From: an uncultured Roseburia sp.
GTDB taxonomy: Bacteria > Bacillota > Clostridia > Lachnospirales > Lachnospiraceae
Reading direction: 5' to 3'
Assembly: GCA_934358955.1 (NCBI GenBank)
Contig: CAKRLC010000009.1
Location: forward strand, 1-41,835
Length of the DNA stretch: 41,835 nucleotides
Part shown: in pieces, positions 32,154-40,802 of the stretch
Layout: the number at the start of each line of letters is the position of its first letter
Position numbering within the stretch: the first letter of the stretch is position 1
Position numbers and translations under genes: made by a program
The notes under the pieces: generated by a model
Told to the model about the DNA's origin: nothing
Database searches by the model: none
What the model saw: only the letters and a program-made list of their open reading frames with translations

Positions 32154-33341
32154 ATGGAAAGTAAATGTATTTCAATGAAACAAATAGAGTGTTGTGGCTG
32201 TGGAGTATGTGCTATTGTTTGTCCATTATCTGCAATTACTATGATTGAAGATGAATATGGTTTTTCTGTGCCTATTGTAGATAAAAAGAAATGTGTTAAT
32301 TGTGGAAAGTGCAAAAGCAAGTGTGCATTTATAAATTCGATGAAATTTAAAAACGTTCCAGCTGAAAAAGTATATGCGGCAGCAATAAAAGATAAGAAAT
32401 TGATTGAAAATTCTGCTTCAGGTGGTATTTTCGCAGGAGCGGCAAAGTATATTATAAATCAAGGTGGAATTGTATATGGAGCCGCTTGGCAAAAAGATTT
32501 TTCAGTAAAACATATAGGTGTCCGCAAGCTTTCTGAACTTAATAAACTTCAAGGTTCCAAATATACTCAAAGTGATATAAGTGAGTGTTTATGTGAAATC
32601 GCGTATAATTTAGCAAATGGTGAGAAAGTACTTTTCTCAGGGACACCGTGTCAGGTTGCTGCGGTAAAGAGTTTTTTGGGAAAAGATTATACCAATTTTT
32701 ATACGATTGATTTAATTTGTCATGGAGTTGGTAGTAATAAATTTGTACAAGAAGATATTTCATTTTTGGAAAAGAAATATGGAGCAAAAATCAATTCAAT
32801 CGAATTTCGAACCAAACGCAAGGGGTGGGGGACGGCTGGTGATGTAATATTTGATGATTGTATCAAGGAGTTTAATACGAGAATATCCCCTTATTATTAT
32901 TATTATTTAGGTAATGCTTTATTTAGAGAGAGTTGTTATGTATGCCCATACTCTTGTGATAGCAGATCTGGGGAATTGACAATTGGTGACTATTGGAGAA
33001 TTGAAAATGCACATCCGGATACCGAAATTGACTATCAAAAAGGAGTATCCTGTCTTTTGATAAACAGTTCAAAAGGACAGAGTTTTTTTGAAGAATTTAA
33101 AGACACACTTGAGCTGACAAATTCAAGTCTGGATAAAATTAAAACTAGAAATGCTAATCTTGTAGAACCGTGTAAGAAACCAGAAAAGCGAAAAGATTTG
33201 CAACAAGTATATTTAAATGACGGATATGATGGTATTGTTAAGTTTTGGGACAAGAAAGAAAAATTGGTTAGAGGAATGTTATTGATTAAATGCTTTATAC
33301 CACCTCAACTAAAGAAAATAATAAAACAATTAATGAGGTGA
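32154..33341 (+). CDS. Coenzyme F420 hydrogenase/dehydrogenase beta-subunit family protein
   Basis: About 395 residues. Two N-terminal [4Fe-4S] ferredoxin motifs (CGCGVCAIVCP and CVNCGKCKSKC) lead to FrhB-like domains: ASGGIFAGAAKYIINQGGIVYGAAW, FSGTPCQVAAVKSF, LICHGVGSNKF, CPYSCDSRSGELTIGDYW. In polysaccharide loci these proteins sit beside pyruvyl transferases; their reaction is not established. ATG 32154 with GGGGG at 32144-32148 is preferred; ATG 32142 overlaps the previous stop and has no ribosome binding site. An iron-sulfur enzyme here fits an obligate anaerobe. Confidence 0.88.
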   Translation: MESKCISMKQIECCGCGVCAIVCPLSAITMIEDEYGFSVPIVDKKKCVNCGKCKSKCAFINSMKFKNVPAEKVYAAAIKDKKLIENSASGGIFAGAAKYIINQGGIVYGAAWQKDFSVKHIGVRKLSELNKLQGSKYTQSDISECLCEIAYNLANGEKVLFSGTPCQVAAVKSFLGKDYTNFYTIDLICHGVGSNKFVQEDISFLEKKYGAKINSIEFRTKRKGWGTAGDVIFDDCIKEFNTRISPYYYYYLGNALFRESCYVCPYSCDSRSGELTIGDYWRIENAHPDTEIDYQKGVSCLLINSSKGQSFFEEFKDTLELTNSSLDKIKTRNANLVEPCKKPEKRKDLQQVYLNDGYDGIVKFWDKKEKLVRGMLLIKCFIPPQLKKIIKQLMR

Positions 33342-33346
33342 CAAGT

Positions 33347-34246
33347 ATGGAAAAAGAAAAATATTCTGTCGTAGTATTAATGGCTTCATACAACGGAGAA
33401 AAATACATTGTTGAACAAATAGAGAGTCTTATTCACCAAGAAGAGGTTGATGTAAAAATTATTGTTAGTGATGATGGATCTTCAGATAATACAATTTCTA
33501 TTTTAAAAGAATATCAAAGAAGAGGAATACTGGAATGGTATAATGGACCACATAAAGGGGTAGAAAAGAATTTTTTGAAATTAATGAAAAATGCACCGGA
33601 AGCGGATTTTTATGCATTTTGTGATCAAGATGATTTTTGGGAAAAAAGAAAACTTATAGAAGCTATCCTGAAACTTAAAAATTTTGATAGTAATAAACCG
33701 GCTTTATATTTTTCAAGCTTGAAGCTTGTTGATCAGGATTTAAATCTAATAAGTGTGCACAGGGTCAATTTAGAACGATCTGAGTATGCGAGATTTATAT
33801 TTGCGGGTGTAGCAGGATGCACAATGGTATTTAACCGAGCATTGCTAAATTTGTGTAATCAGATAGAACCGATGTATATACGAATGCATGATGTTTGGGT
33901 GTACAATGTTTGTGTTGCGATGGGCGGATCATATTATGCAGATTATGAATCTTATATTAAATATCGTCAACACAGTAATAATGTCGTAGGTATTAAGAAA
34001 AAATCCATAAAGGAATCTTTTAATAATTATGTACTTAAATCTAAAGTTTCTAAGCATATGGAGTCACTAGTTGCAGGCTATGGAAAATTGATGACGAATG
34101 AGTATCGTATGCTATGTAAGGACTTAATCAAATGCAATTATTCTATAACAAGTCGAATGAAGCTGTTGTTTTCATGGAAGATTAAATTCGGAAATAACGG
34201 ATTAGATATTATTTTTAAACTTAAGGTTTTATTATGCAAAATGTAA
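33347..34246 (+). CDS. Glycosyltransferase family 2 (rhamnosyltransferase-like)
   Basis: A 299-residue GT2: VVVLMASYNGEKYIVEQIESL, VSDDGSSDNTISIL, AFCDQDDFWEKRKL (DxD-type metal site) and MHDVWVYNVCVAMGGSYY. The 'DQDD.W..KK' pattern is shared with rhamnosyl- and glucosyltransferases of O-antigen loci. ATG 33347 with GAGGTG at 33335-33340 is used; an in-frame ATG at 33290 falls inside the preceding gene. A 190-bp AT-rich gap follows before wzy. Confidence 0.88.
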   Translation: MEKEKYSVVVLMASYNGEKYIVEQIESLIHQEEVDVKIIVSDDGSSDNTISILKEYQRRGILEWYNGPHKGVEKNFLKLMKNAPEADFYAFCDQDDFWEKRKLIEAILKLKNFDSNKPALYFSSLKLVDQDLNLISVHRVNLERSEYARFIFAGVAGCTMVFNRALLNLCNQIEPMYIRMHDVWVYNVCVAMGGSYYADYESYIKYRQHSNNVVGIKKKSIKESFNNYVLKSKVSKHMESLVAGYGKLMTNEYRMLCKDLIKCNYSITSRMKLLFSWKIKFGNNGLDIIFKLKVLLCKM

Positions 34247-34387
34247 ATGATAGTATCATAAATATAGGCTAAAATAATTGTTATACAAAGATAGCACAGA
34301 TAAACTGCTTGAGATATTTGAGTATACAATGTTTTGGATTTGTATCGTCACTGACTTTATGGAAATAAACGTTTAAATTAGTTGAGG

Positions 34388-34409
34388 AAGGAGAAGTATG
34401 GTAATTTGA
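34388..34409 (+). other. Strong ribosome binding site with a three-codon frame before wzy
   Basis: AAGGAG (34388-34393) precedes ATG-GTA-ATT-TGA (34398-34409), a frame of M-V-I then stop. The wzy frame begins at ATG 34435 without its own ribosome binding site, and an in-frame TAA at 34429 blocks an upstream extension. The tiny frame may be a translational leader, or the wzy start region may have been altered. Confidence 0.55.
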
Positions 34410-34434
34410 GTCAAAAGCATCATACATGTAAATT

Positions 34435-35598
34435 ATGTTTTATTTGAAAGTAAGCAGGTTAAAACTGTTAACATTTCTTTTCTTTAGTAGTGAGTTATTG
34501 TATCCTATGATATCAATGCTTTCTAATACAACAATAGCGAACATTTTTTGTGACAGTTTGATTATAATGACATTAATAATTGTTATGTTGAAAGACTATA
34601 ATAAAATAAAGCTTATAACAATTATACTAGTTATAGTAAGCATGCTTTCGTTTGTTATTTCATATTTACAACATCCAGAGTACCAAACAGTATTATTTAA
34701 TACATATAATATTTGGGATAGGGTATTTGGTCCAAGAAAAGGTTTTTTTCTCTTAATGATACTTACAATGTATAATGATCCAAAAGAACTATTTAGTGCG
34801 TTGAAAGCAAGCGCAATCCCTGTTTGGATAGCATATACAATACGAGCATTGACAGGTATAGGATTATCTGAAAAGACCGGTAGTAATCATGCATTTGGAT
34901 ATTGGTTTCTTTTTGTAGCTATTATATATGCTATTGCATTTATTCGAGAAAGAAGATTTTATGAGTTACTATTAGCTGTTATACCTCTTATCCAGATTGT
35001 TTTATATGCGTCTCGTACATGTATTTTATCCTATGTTGTATTTTGGGGATTATACATTCTTTTTTATGAAGACAATAAGGACAACTTGAAAAAAAAGATT
35101 GTATTAATATGTATAGCTATTATCTTATCAGTAATGATTACATCAAATGTATTTATGGATATGATTAAAGAAATAATACAGCAATTAGGAATTTCTTCTA
35201 AAATTTTAAATGCTATTTTGTCTGGAAATAATGAATTGGATGGTGGGCGTGCTTATATGTATGCAAACGATGCAATATTATTAAAGGAGAATCCGTGGGG
35301 GTTAGGAATCTATTGGGATAGGTATTTATATCCTTCATATAACTATACACATAATTTCTTTTATGAAGTATTAATTGATTTTGGATGGCTAATTGGAGGA
35401 TTTTTAATAGTTGTATTATTAATGAGAACTATTAGCATATTAAGAGCAAGTAAATCAGAATGGAAACTTTTATTTATTATGTTTTTTTCTTTGAGTATGG
35501 TACGGTTATTTTTATCATATTCGTTTTGGTTTGATATTAACTTTTGGGGAATGATTGCAATTTTGATCTGTTATAATTATAACAAAGAAACATGGTAA
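34435..35598 (+). CDS. wzy: O-antigen/polysaccharide polymerase-like membrane protein (Wzy)
   Basis: A 387-residue, very hydrophobic protein with about 10-11 TM segments and one larger loop: NNELDGGRAYMYANDAILLKENPWGLGIYWDRYLYPSYNYTHNFFYEVLIDFGWLIGG. The loop has the G-R, N-P-x-G-x-G and H-N-x3-E/D-x6-G pattern of the O-antigen ligase/polymerase family. Adjacent wzx, cpsC and the phosphoglycosyl transferase make it the block-assembly polymerase of this locus. The start is uncertain (see the site at 34388-34409). It is very AT-rich. Confidence 0.85.
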   Translation: MFYLKVSRLKLLTFLFFSSELLYPMISMLSNTTIANIFCDSLIIMTLIIVMLKDYNKIKLITIILVIVSMLSFVISYLQHPEYQTVLFNTYNIWDRVFGPRKGFFLLMILTMYNDPKELFSALKASAIPVWIAYTIRALTGIGLSEKTGSNHAFGYWFLFVAIIYAIAFIRERRFYELLLAVIPLIQIVLYASRTCILSYVVFWGLYILFYEDNKDNLKKKIVLICIAIILSVMITSNVFMDMIKEIIQQLGISSKILNAILSGNNELDGGRAYMYANDAILLKENPWGLGIYWDRYLYPSYNYTHNFFYEVLIDFGWLIGGFLIVVLLMRTISILRASKSEWKLLFIMFFSLSMVRLFLSYSFWFDINFWGMIAILICYNYNKETW

Positions 35599-35623
35599 AT
35601 TATGGATGAAGCGAGGAAAAAAT

Positions 35624-36478
35624 ATGATATCAGTTGTTATACCTGTCTATAATAGGGCAGATAGAATAAAAAAGACAATTAGTAATATATTTGAACAGAC
35701 ATATTCAGATATAGAAGTTATCGTTGTTGACGACGGATCTTCTGATGAAATTGATTTGGCATTGAAATCTTTTGTGGAATTATCAAATTTTTCATTTGTT
35801 AAATCAGATAGAAATTATGGTGCATGTCATGCAAGAAATATAGGTATTCAAAAGGCAAAAGGAGAATATATTGCATTTCAAGATAGTGACGATTTATGGC
35901 ATAAAACTAAATTAGGAGATCAATTAAAGTTTTTGCAAAATAATAATGCGGATATATGCATATGTGGTATGCAGAATATATATGCTGATGGGCATATGAC
36001 GAAATTTCATAAAGAAGGATTTAATCAAAAGGATATTACATTAGAAAATGAGCTTGCAACTAGTTTTTTTAGTACACAATTAATACTAGGAAAAAGAGAA
36101 TGCTTTTTAAGAGAACAATTTGACGAACGTTTTCCAAGATTTCAGGATTGGGATTTGGGAATTCGACTTGTAAAAAATTTTAAAGTTGTATATCTTGATA
36201 AGGTGCTCGTGGATCGACTGGTTCAGAATGACAGTTTATCTCACAATAAGGAAAAAGGCTATATAGCTGGAAAATTGATTTTGAATAAGTATAGATCAGA
36301 ATATCAGTTATACCCAAAATCAGAAGCAAGATTCTTAGAATTTTATGCTCAGTTTCAAGAAGCAGTTGGAGAATCATCTAGGGAGAATTTGATTAAATCT
36401 TTAAAAAAAGAATTCAGAATAAAAACATTAGCAAAACTTATTCTTCAATTATTAGGAATATATGGTAAAAAAAAGTAG
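35624..36478 (+). CDS. Glycosyltransferase family 2
   Basis: A 284-residue GT2: MISVVIPVYNRADRIKKTISNIFEQTYSDIEVIVVDDGSSDEI, NYGACHARNIGIQKAKGEYIAFQDSDD (donor and metal site DSDD), and FPRFQDWDLGIRLVKNFKVVYLDKVLVDR. Standard full-length GT-A domain with a short C-terminal helix. ATG 35624 with GAGG at 35613-35616 gives the family N-terminus; an ATG at 35606 adds six residues without a ribosome binding site. wzx follows 12 bases later. Confidence 0.9.
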   Translation: MISVVIPVYNRADRIKKTISNIFEQTYSDIEVIVVDDGSSDEIDLALKSFVELSNFSFVKSDRNYGACHARNIGIQKAKGEYIAFQDSDDLWHKTKLGDQLKFLQNNNADICICGMQNIYADGHMTKFHKEGFNQKDITLENELATSFFSTQLILGKRECFLREQFDERFPRFQDWDLGIRLVKNFKVVYLDKVLVDRLVQNDSLSHNKEKGYIAGKLILNKYRSEYQLYPKSEARFLEFYAQFQEAVGESSRENLIKSLKKEFRIKTLAKLILQLLGIYGKKK

Positions 36479-36490
36479 AAGGGGATTTAT

Positions 36491-37951
36491 ATGCAAGGTT
36501 CTAGTTTGAAAAAAAATATTGTATATCAAATTCTATATCAAATTTTGATTTTGATTTTGCCATTGGTTACTTCACCGTATATTGCTAGAGTAATAGGTGC
36601 GGAAGGGCTTGGTACTTATACATATTCATATTCAGTTGCTTATTATTTTGTTCTCATTTCTATGCTTGGTATTGGTAATTATGGGAACAGAGCTATTGCT
36701 AGATGTAGAGATGATAGAGAAGAATTAAATACTGTTTTTTCAAATATAGTGTTTCTCCATTTTATTATTTCATTTATTTGCATTTTGGTATATGTTATAT
36801 ATTCTTTTGGAGTTTCACAAGATCGTTTGTATGCACAAGTTCAAACAATATATGTAGTGAGTGCTTTCTTTGATATAAGTTGGTTTTATTTTGGAATAGA
36901 AAAATTTAAACTTACGGTGACAAGAAATACTATTGTTAGAGTAGTAACGGTCATTTTAATTTTTACGATTGTAAAAACAGCAGATGATTTGTTGAAATAT
37001 TGTATAATAATGGCTATCAGCTCATTGTTTAGCCAGTTGTGTTTATGGATTCCAATTAGAAAATTTGTCCATATACAAAAACCGGAATGGAACAAGATGA
37101 AAAAGCATTTGTTGCCAATGTTGGTTTTATTCATTCCAACAATTGCAGTAAGTCTTTATAAATATATGGATAAAATAATGATTGGTGCAATGAGCAATAA
37201 GGAGCAATTAGGTTATTATGAAAATGCTGAGAAGATAGTGAATGTTCCAGCAGTAATTATTCAATCCTTTGGCACAGTTATGTTGCCTAAAATGTCAAAT
37301 CTTATGGCGAAAAAAGATAAAGGACAGGCAAATAAATATATGGACACATCAATGAAATATATTATGTGTATGTCGATAGGACTTTCGTTTGGACTTGCAT
37401 CAGTTGCACCTATATTTGCGCCAGTATTTTGGGGAGAAAAATTTTTGACATCAGGATATTTAATAATGGGATTGTCAATAACAGTTCCATTTATTTCATT
37501 TGCGAATATAATAAGGACACAATATTTATTACCAGCTCAACGAGATAGAGATTATTTGCTTTCAGTTATTGCTGGAGCAATCGTTAATCTTTTGATTAAT
37601 ACGTTATTGATAAATAAATATGGTGCTTTTGGAGCTATGGTTGGTACTATTGCTGCAGAAATAATTGTTTGTGTTCTGCAAACAATTACAATTCGGAGAG
37701 AATTGCCGGTTATAAGATATGTTAAAGAGAGTCTTAAATTTTCTATACTGGGAATAATTGAATTTTTGGTTGTATATTATGAAGGGATAGCGTTTAGTAA
37801 AAACATATTCACTTTGATTTTGCAAATGTTATCTGGTGCAGCAATATATGGCATTTTGATAACTATTTATTTTATTAAAACAAAGGATACCTTATTTTAT
37901 TCGTTAGCAAGCAAATTAACAATCATAAAGAAAATGATTGTGGATAAGTAA
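36491..37951 (+). CDS. wzx: Polysaccharide flippase (Wzx, MOP superfamily)
   Basis: A 486-residue membrane protein with about 12-14 TM helices. The N-terminus KNIVYQILYQILILILPLVTSPYIARVIGAEGLGTYTYSYSVAYYF is the typical Polysacc_synt signature; FIPTIAVSLYKYMDKIMIGAMSN and INTLLINKYGAFGAMVGTIAAEI mark the second bundle. It moves lipid-linked repeat units outward for Wzy. AAGGGGAT precedes ATG 36491. The last gene of the AT-rich block; a 160-bp gap follows. Confidence 0.93.
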   Translation: MQGSSLKKNIVYQILYQILILILPLVTSPYIARVIGAEGLGTYTYSYSVAYYFVLISMLGIGNYGNRAIARCRDDREELNTVFSNIVFLHFIISFICILVYVIYSFGVSQDRLYAQVQTIYVVSAFFDISWFYFGIEKFKLTVTRNTIVRVVTVILIFTIVKTADDLLKYCIIMAISSLFSQLCLWIPIRKFVHIQKPEWNKMKKHLLPMLVLFIPTIAVSLYKYMDKIMIGAMSNKEQLGYYENAEKIVNVPAVIIQSFGTVMLPKMSNLMAKKDKGQANKYMDTSMKYIMCMSIGLSFGLASVAPIFAPVFWGEKFLTSGYLIMGLSITVPFISFANIIRTQYLLPAQRDRDYLLSVIAGAIVNLLINTLLINKYGAFGAMVGTIAAEIIVCVLQTITIRRELPVIRYVKESLKFSILGIIEFLVVYYEGIAFSKNIFTLILQMLSGAAIYGILITIYFIKTKDTLFYSLASKLTIIKKMIVDK

Positions 37952-38140
37952 AAAGTGTGTTGGGTATGTTTTGGACATAAAGATATATCAAACTTAAATA
38001 AGATGGCTACTGTTTGCAGTACACAGGATAACATTTATAAAATTTTATTTCTATAGATTTTTAGGTGTGATATTTTATTTGCAACTTAATTAATAAGTAT
38101 ATGTTAAAGTTAAATGAAGAAGAAAATCGGAGAAACACAA

Positions 38141-39019
38141 ATGAAAGGAATCATTTTAGCCGGAGGATCCGGAACACGTTTATACCCATTAACAAAGGCA
38201 ATCTCAAAACAGATCATGCCGGTTTATGACAAGCCAATGATCTATTATCCGCTGTCTACACTGATGTTAGCAGGAATCCGCGAAGTACTCATTATTTCCA
38301 CGCCGAGAGACCTTCCGGTATTTGAAGAACTGTTAGGAGATGGATCACAGCTTGGAATGAGATTCGAATATGCGATCCAGGAACAGCCGAGAGGACTTGC
38401 AGATGCCTTTATCATTGGGGAAGAATTCATTGGAAAAGATGCCGTTGCATTAGTACTTGGAGATAATATTTTCTATGGACAGAGCTTCTCAAAGGTATTA
38501 TTAAATGCAGCAGCAAGAACTGAGTCAGAAAAAGGTGCTACGATTTTCGGATATTATGTAAGAGATCCGAGAGAATATGGTGTTGTTGAATTTGATGAGA
38601 ATGGCACAGCGTTGTCAATCGAAGAGAAGCCGGCAAACCCAAAATCAAATTACGCAGTGCCGGGACTTTATTTCTATGATAATGATGTTGTAGAGATCGC
38701 AAAGAATGTAAAACCGTCTGCCCGTGGCGAGATCGAGATCACAAGTGTGAACAATGCATATTTAGACAGGGGCGACTTAAAAGTAGAGACATTAGGACGT
38801 GGATTTGCATGGTTAGACACCGGAAATCACGACATGCTCCTTGCAGCAGCAGATTTTGTTTCTGCATTCCAGAAGAGACAGGGACTTTACATTTCCTGTA
38901 TTGAAGAGATCGCTTACAAACGTGGATTTATTGATAAAGAGCAGTTAGTTGAGCTTGCCCAGCCTTTATTAAAGACAGACTACGGCAAATATCTGATGGA
39001 GATTGCACAGGGATTATAA
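38141..39019 (+). CDS. rfbA: Glucose-1-phosphate thymidylyltransferase
   Basis: A 292-residue nucleotidyltransferase: [90 protein letters not shown]. It makes dTDP-glucose from glucose-1-phosphate and dTTP, the first step to dTDP-rhamnose. ATG 38141 with CGGAGA at 38128-38133 gives the canonical N-terminus; ATG 38114 adds nine basic residues. Base composition and codons return to core-like after the AT-rich block. rfbC, rfbB and rfbD, normally adjacent, are not in the window; the defence genes follow instead. A weak -35-like TTGCAA lies at 38079. Confidence 0.95.
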   Translation: MKGIILAGGSGTRLYPLTKAISKQIMPVYDKPMIYYPLSTLMLAGIREVLIISTPRDLPVFEELLGDGSQLGMRFEYAIQEQPRGLADAFIIGEEFIGKDAVALVLGDNIFYGQSFSKVLLNAAARTESEKGATIFGYYVRDPREYGVVEFDENGTALSIEEKPANPKSNYAVPGLYFYDNDVVEIAKNVKPSARGEIEITSVNNAYLDRGDLKVETLGRGFAWLDTGNHDMLLAAADFVSAFQKRQGLYISCIEEIAYKRGFIDKEQLVELAQPLLKTDYGKYLMEIAQGL

Positions 39020-39024
39020 ATAAT

Positions 39025-39080
39025 GGGACTTCCTTTTTTAGGAAGTCCTGCATTATAGTATTTAAAACTACAAATGAAAT
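39025..39080 (+). repeat. Hairpin-leader repeat, copy 1 (after rfbA, before the RES gene)
   Basis: GGACTTCC 39026-39033 pairs with GGAAGTCC 39041-39048, followed by a 32-nt tail ending CTACAAATGAAAT at 39068-39080. The tail matches copy 2 at 26 of 32 positions. It may terminate rfbA and/or act as leader of the RES gene. No T-run follows the stem. Confidence 0.75.
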
Positions 39081-39083
39081 AAT

Positions 39084-40028
39084 ATGAGCAAAAACTATTC
39101 GATAAAATTATTAAATGATAAGGCTCGATTTTTGAATGGAAAAACAATAGAAAATATTTTGGAACATACAGATATTAACGAGTTAAAAGAAAAAATACGT
39201 ATTTTCCAAAATATGAATATTCAAAGTATGAGCGATAAAGAACTTAGAGCTAATATTGATAAAGTATTGAGTGTTGAACTCGATGGTGGCATTACAATTT
39301 CTACGGTTTTGTTGGAGTATTCTATCTTTGAGATAGGAGATCGGTTTTATAGAGTTAGAAAATTGAAGAATGCAACTATACCAAATCGTGACTTGAAAAA
39401 TGTATCTGCGTATTGGAATCCGCCATCAAAATATGTAAAACACTATGGGCGACTGAATAAGCCGGGAGAATCTCTATTATATACTGCATTAGATCCATAT
39501 ACTGCAATATGTGAAACGGGTTTGAAACCAGGAGATTCTTTTGTATTATGTATCTATGAAGCAATTAGACCGCTTCGGTTTTCTTGGATTGGGGGAAAAG
39601 CGGATTATAAATTTAATGGTATTAAGAACAAAAAAGTAATAGAATTAATGGAAACAATAAGAGAGTTTCTTGTTGATGAGTTCACTAGAATTGTTCCGGA
39701 AAATGAGAAGTTTTTGTATAGAATTACAGAAATAATCGCGAAAGGTTATTATGCTCCGCCGGAATATAATGGATGGCGTTATCCTTCAATAAAAAATAAT
39801 TTTGAAGATAATGTATGCTTTCGCGCGGAGCGTGTAATGTATAATCTAAAACTTATAGGTGCACTCGTTGCAGTATTTAATAAAGAGAATGAAGCAGATC
39901 CTGCCAAAATAAAAATGTCCCTTGAATATGTTGGCATAGGTCCCAATATGGATAATTATTATTCATATAAGAGTAAAGAAAGCATGGAGTATATGGAAGA
40001 GTTATTTCCCGAATTTAGCAAAGCATAA
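39084..40028 (+). CDS. RES-domain protein (predicted NAD-degrading family)
   Basis: A 314-residue protein. Residues about 1-85 form a helical N-terminal extension (SIKLLNDKARFLNGKTIENIL). The RES domain follows from FYRVR (88-92), with YGRLN (R123), LLYTALDPYTAICE (Y133, E144) and WRYPS (S235), matching the Arg...Tyr...Glu...Ser active-site set of RES toxins. Characterised RES toxins deplete NAD+ and are paired with an Xre antitoxin; no Xre-like gene is visible here. kwaA and kwaB follow. ATG 39084 has no clear ribosome binding site, implying weak translation. A Kiwa-associated effector role is inference. Confidence 0.78.
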   Translation: MSKNYSIKLLNDKARFLNGKTIENILEHTDINELKEKIRIFQNMNIQSMSDKELRANIDKVLSVELDGGITISTVLLEYSIFEIGDRFYRVRKLKNATIPNRDLKNVSAYWNPPSKYVKHYGRLNKPGESLLYTALDPYTAICETGLKPGDSFVLCIYEAIRPLRFSWIGGKADYKFNGIKNKKVIELMETIREFLVDEFTRIVPENEKFLYRITEIIAKGYYAPPEYNGWRYPSIKNNFEDNVCFRAERVMYNLKLIGALVAVFNKENEADPAKIKMSLEYVGIGPNMDNYYSYKSKESMEYMEELFPEFSKA

Positions 40029-40112
40029 TATATAAGAATTGAAAATAGTGAATATTCTTGTGTCAAGGGAACGGAATACAGAGATGGAAAAATTGAAAAG
40101 GTAAATTCAGAT

Positions 40113-40167
40113 AGGGCTTCCTTTTATGGAAGCCCTGTATTATAATAAAATAAACTACAAATGAAAT
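40113..40167 (+). repeat. Hairpin-leader repeat, copy 2 (before kwaA)
   Basis: AGGGCTTCC 40113-40121 pairs with GGAAGCCCT 40128-40136, followed by a 32-nt tail ending CTACAAATGAAAT at 40155-40167. Versus copy 1 the stem changes by compensation (GGAC.../...GTCC against GGGC.../...GCCC). The tail includes a -10-like TATAAT at 40141-40146. The ATG inside the shared tail leads to Met-Lys-stop in copy 1, so it is unlikely to be a real start in copy 2. Confidence 0.75.
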
Positions 40168-40184
40168 TAAAAGGAGACAGAAAT

Positions 40185-40802
40185 TTGCAGAAAGAAGAGG
40201 AAAAGAAAATAGTATTTTTTAAGTTGAGCCTTTATTTAATATCGTTGTGGATACTATTTTTTATGCTTATCGTTTTGAAAGTGGATATTTCAGATGTTCC
40301 ATTTGAAATAACACAAAAGAATATAGAAAGATTTTGGAAAAAGAATGTCTTTTCAATAGTCTGCTTGGGTTTGATGGGAGCAGGAGAAATTGGATATTTA
40401 TTTTTTAAAGATTCTTTGAATAATGCAAAAGAACTACCTGTGCAAATAAAGGAGTGTACAAGTGTAAATTATGAAAATCTTTCATTTTTGGCTACATACA
40501 TTATACCGTTGGTCTGTTTTCCAATGGATACAGACAGAGAAGTTTTTGTCATGTTTTCAGTTATTATTATTATTGGATGCATTTTTGCAAAAACAAATTT
40601 ATATTATTCAAATCCATCATTGGTTTTGCTCGGATTTAATGTTTATAGTGTGGAAACAAATTCTAAAAAGAGATTTCAGAAGGGGATTTTAATTGTAAGG
40701 GGGACAATAAAACCCGGTGATGATATAAAATATTTAAATTTAAGTGATGATGTATACTTCGGGAGGAATGTGAAAAATGACAATTGGAGAACTGAAAAAT
40801 GA
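40185..40802 (+). CDS. kwaA: Kiwa anti-phage system membrane protein KwaA
   Basis: A 205-residue protein with four predicted TM segments (about 11-32, 55-75, 99-113, 119-137) and a cytosolic C-terminal region with SNPSLVLLGFNVYSVETN and RGTIKPGDDIKYLNLSDDVYFGR. Size, topology and the pairing with a DUF4868 gene match KwaA, the membrane component of the two-gene Kiwa system, which responds at the membrane during phage entry. The start is probably TTG 40185, with AAAAGGAG just upstream (40168-40175, spacing 9); ATG 40161 lies within the repeated leader. The 3' end overlaps kwaB by 26 bases, so translation is coupled. Confidence 0.78.
   Translation: MQKEEEKKIVFFKLSLYLISLWILFFMLIVLKVDISDVPFEITQKNIERFWKKNVFSIVCLGLMGAGEIGYLFFKDSLNNAKELPVQIKECTSVNYENLSFLATYIIPLVCFPMDTDREVFVMFSVIIIIGCIFAKTNLYYSNPSLVLLGFNVYSVETNSKKRFQKGILIVRGTIKPGDDIKYLNLSDDVYFGRNVKNDNWRTEK

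Noticed and set aside
39084..40028. Classical RES-Xre toxin-antitoxin pair
   Set aside because: No Xre/MbcA-like small gene is found on either side; neighbours are rfbA and kwaA.
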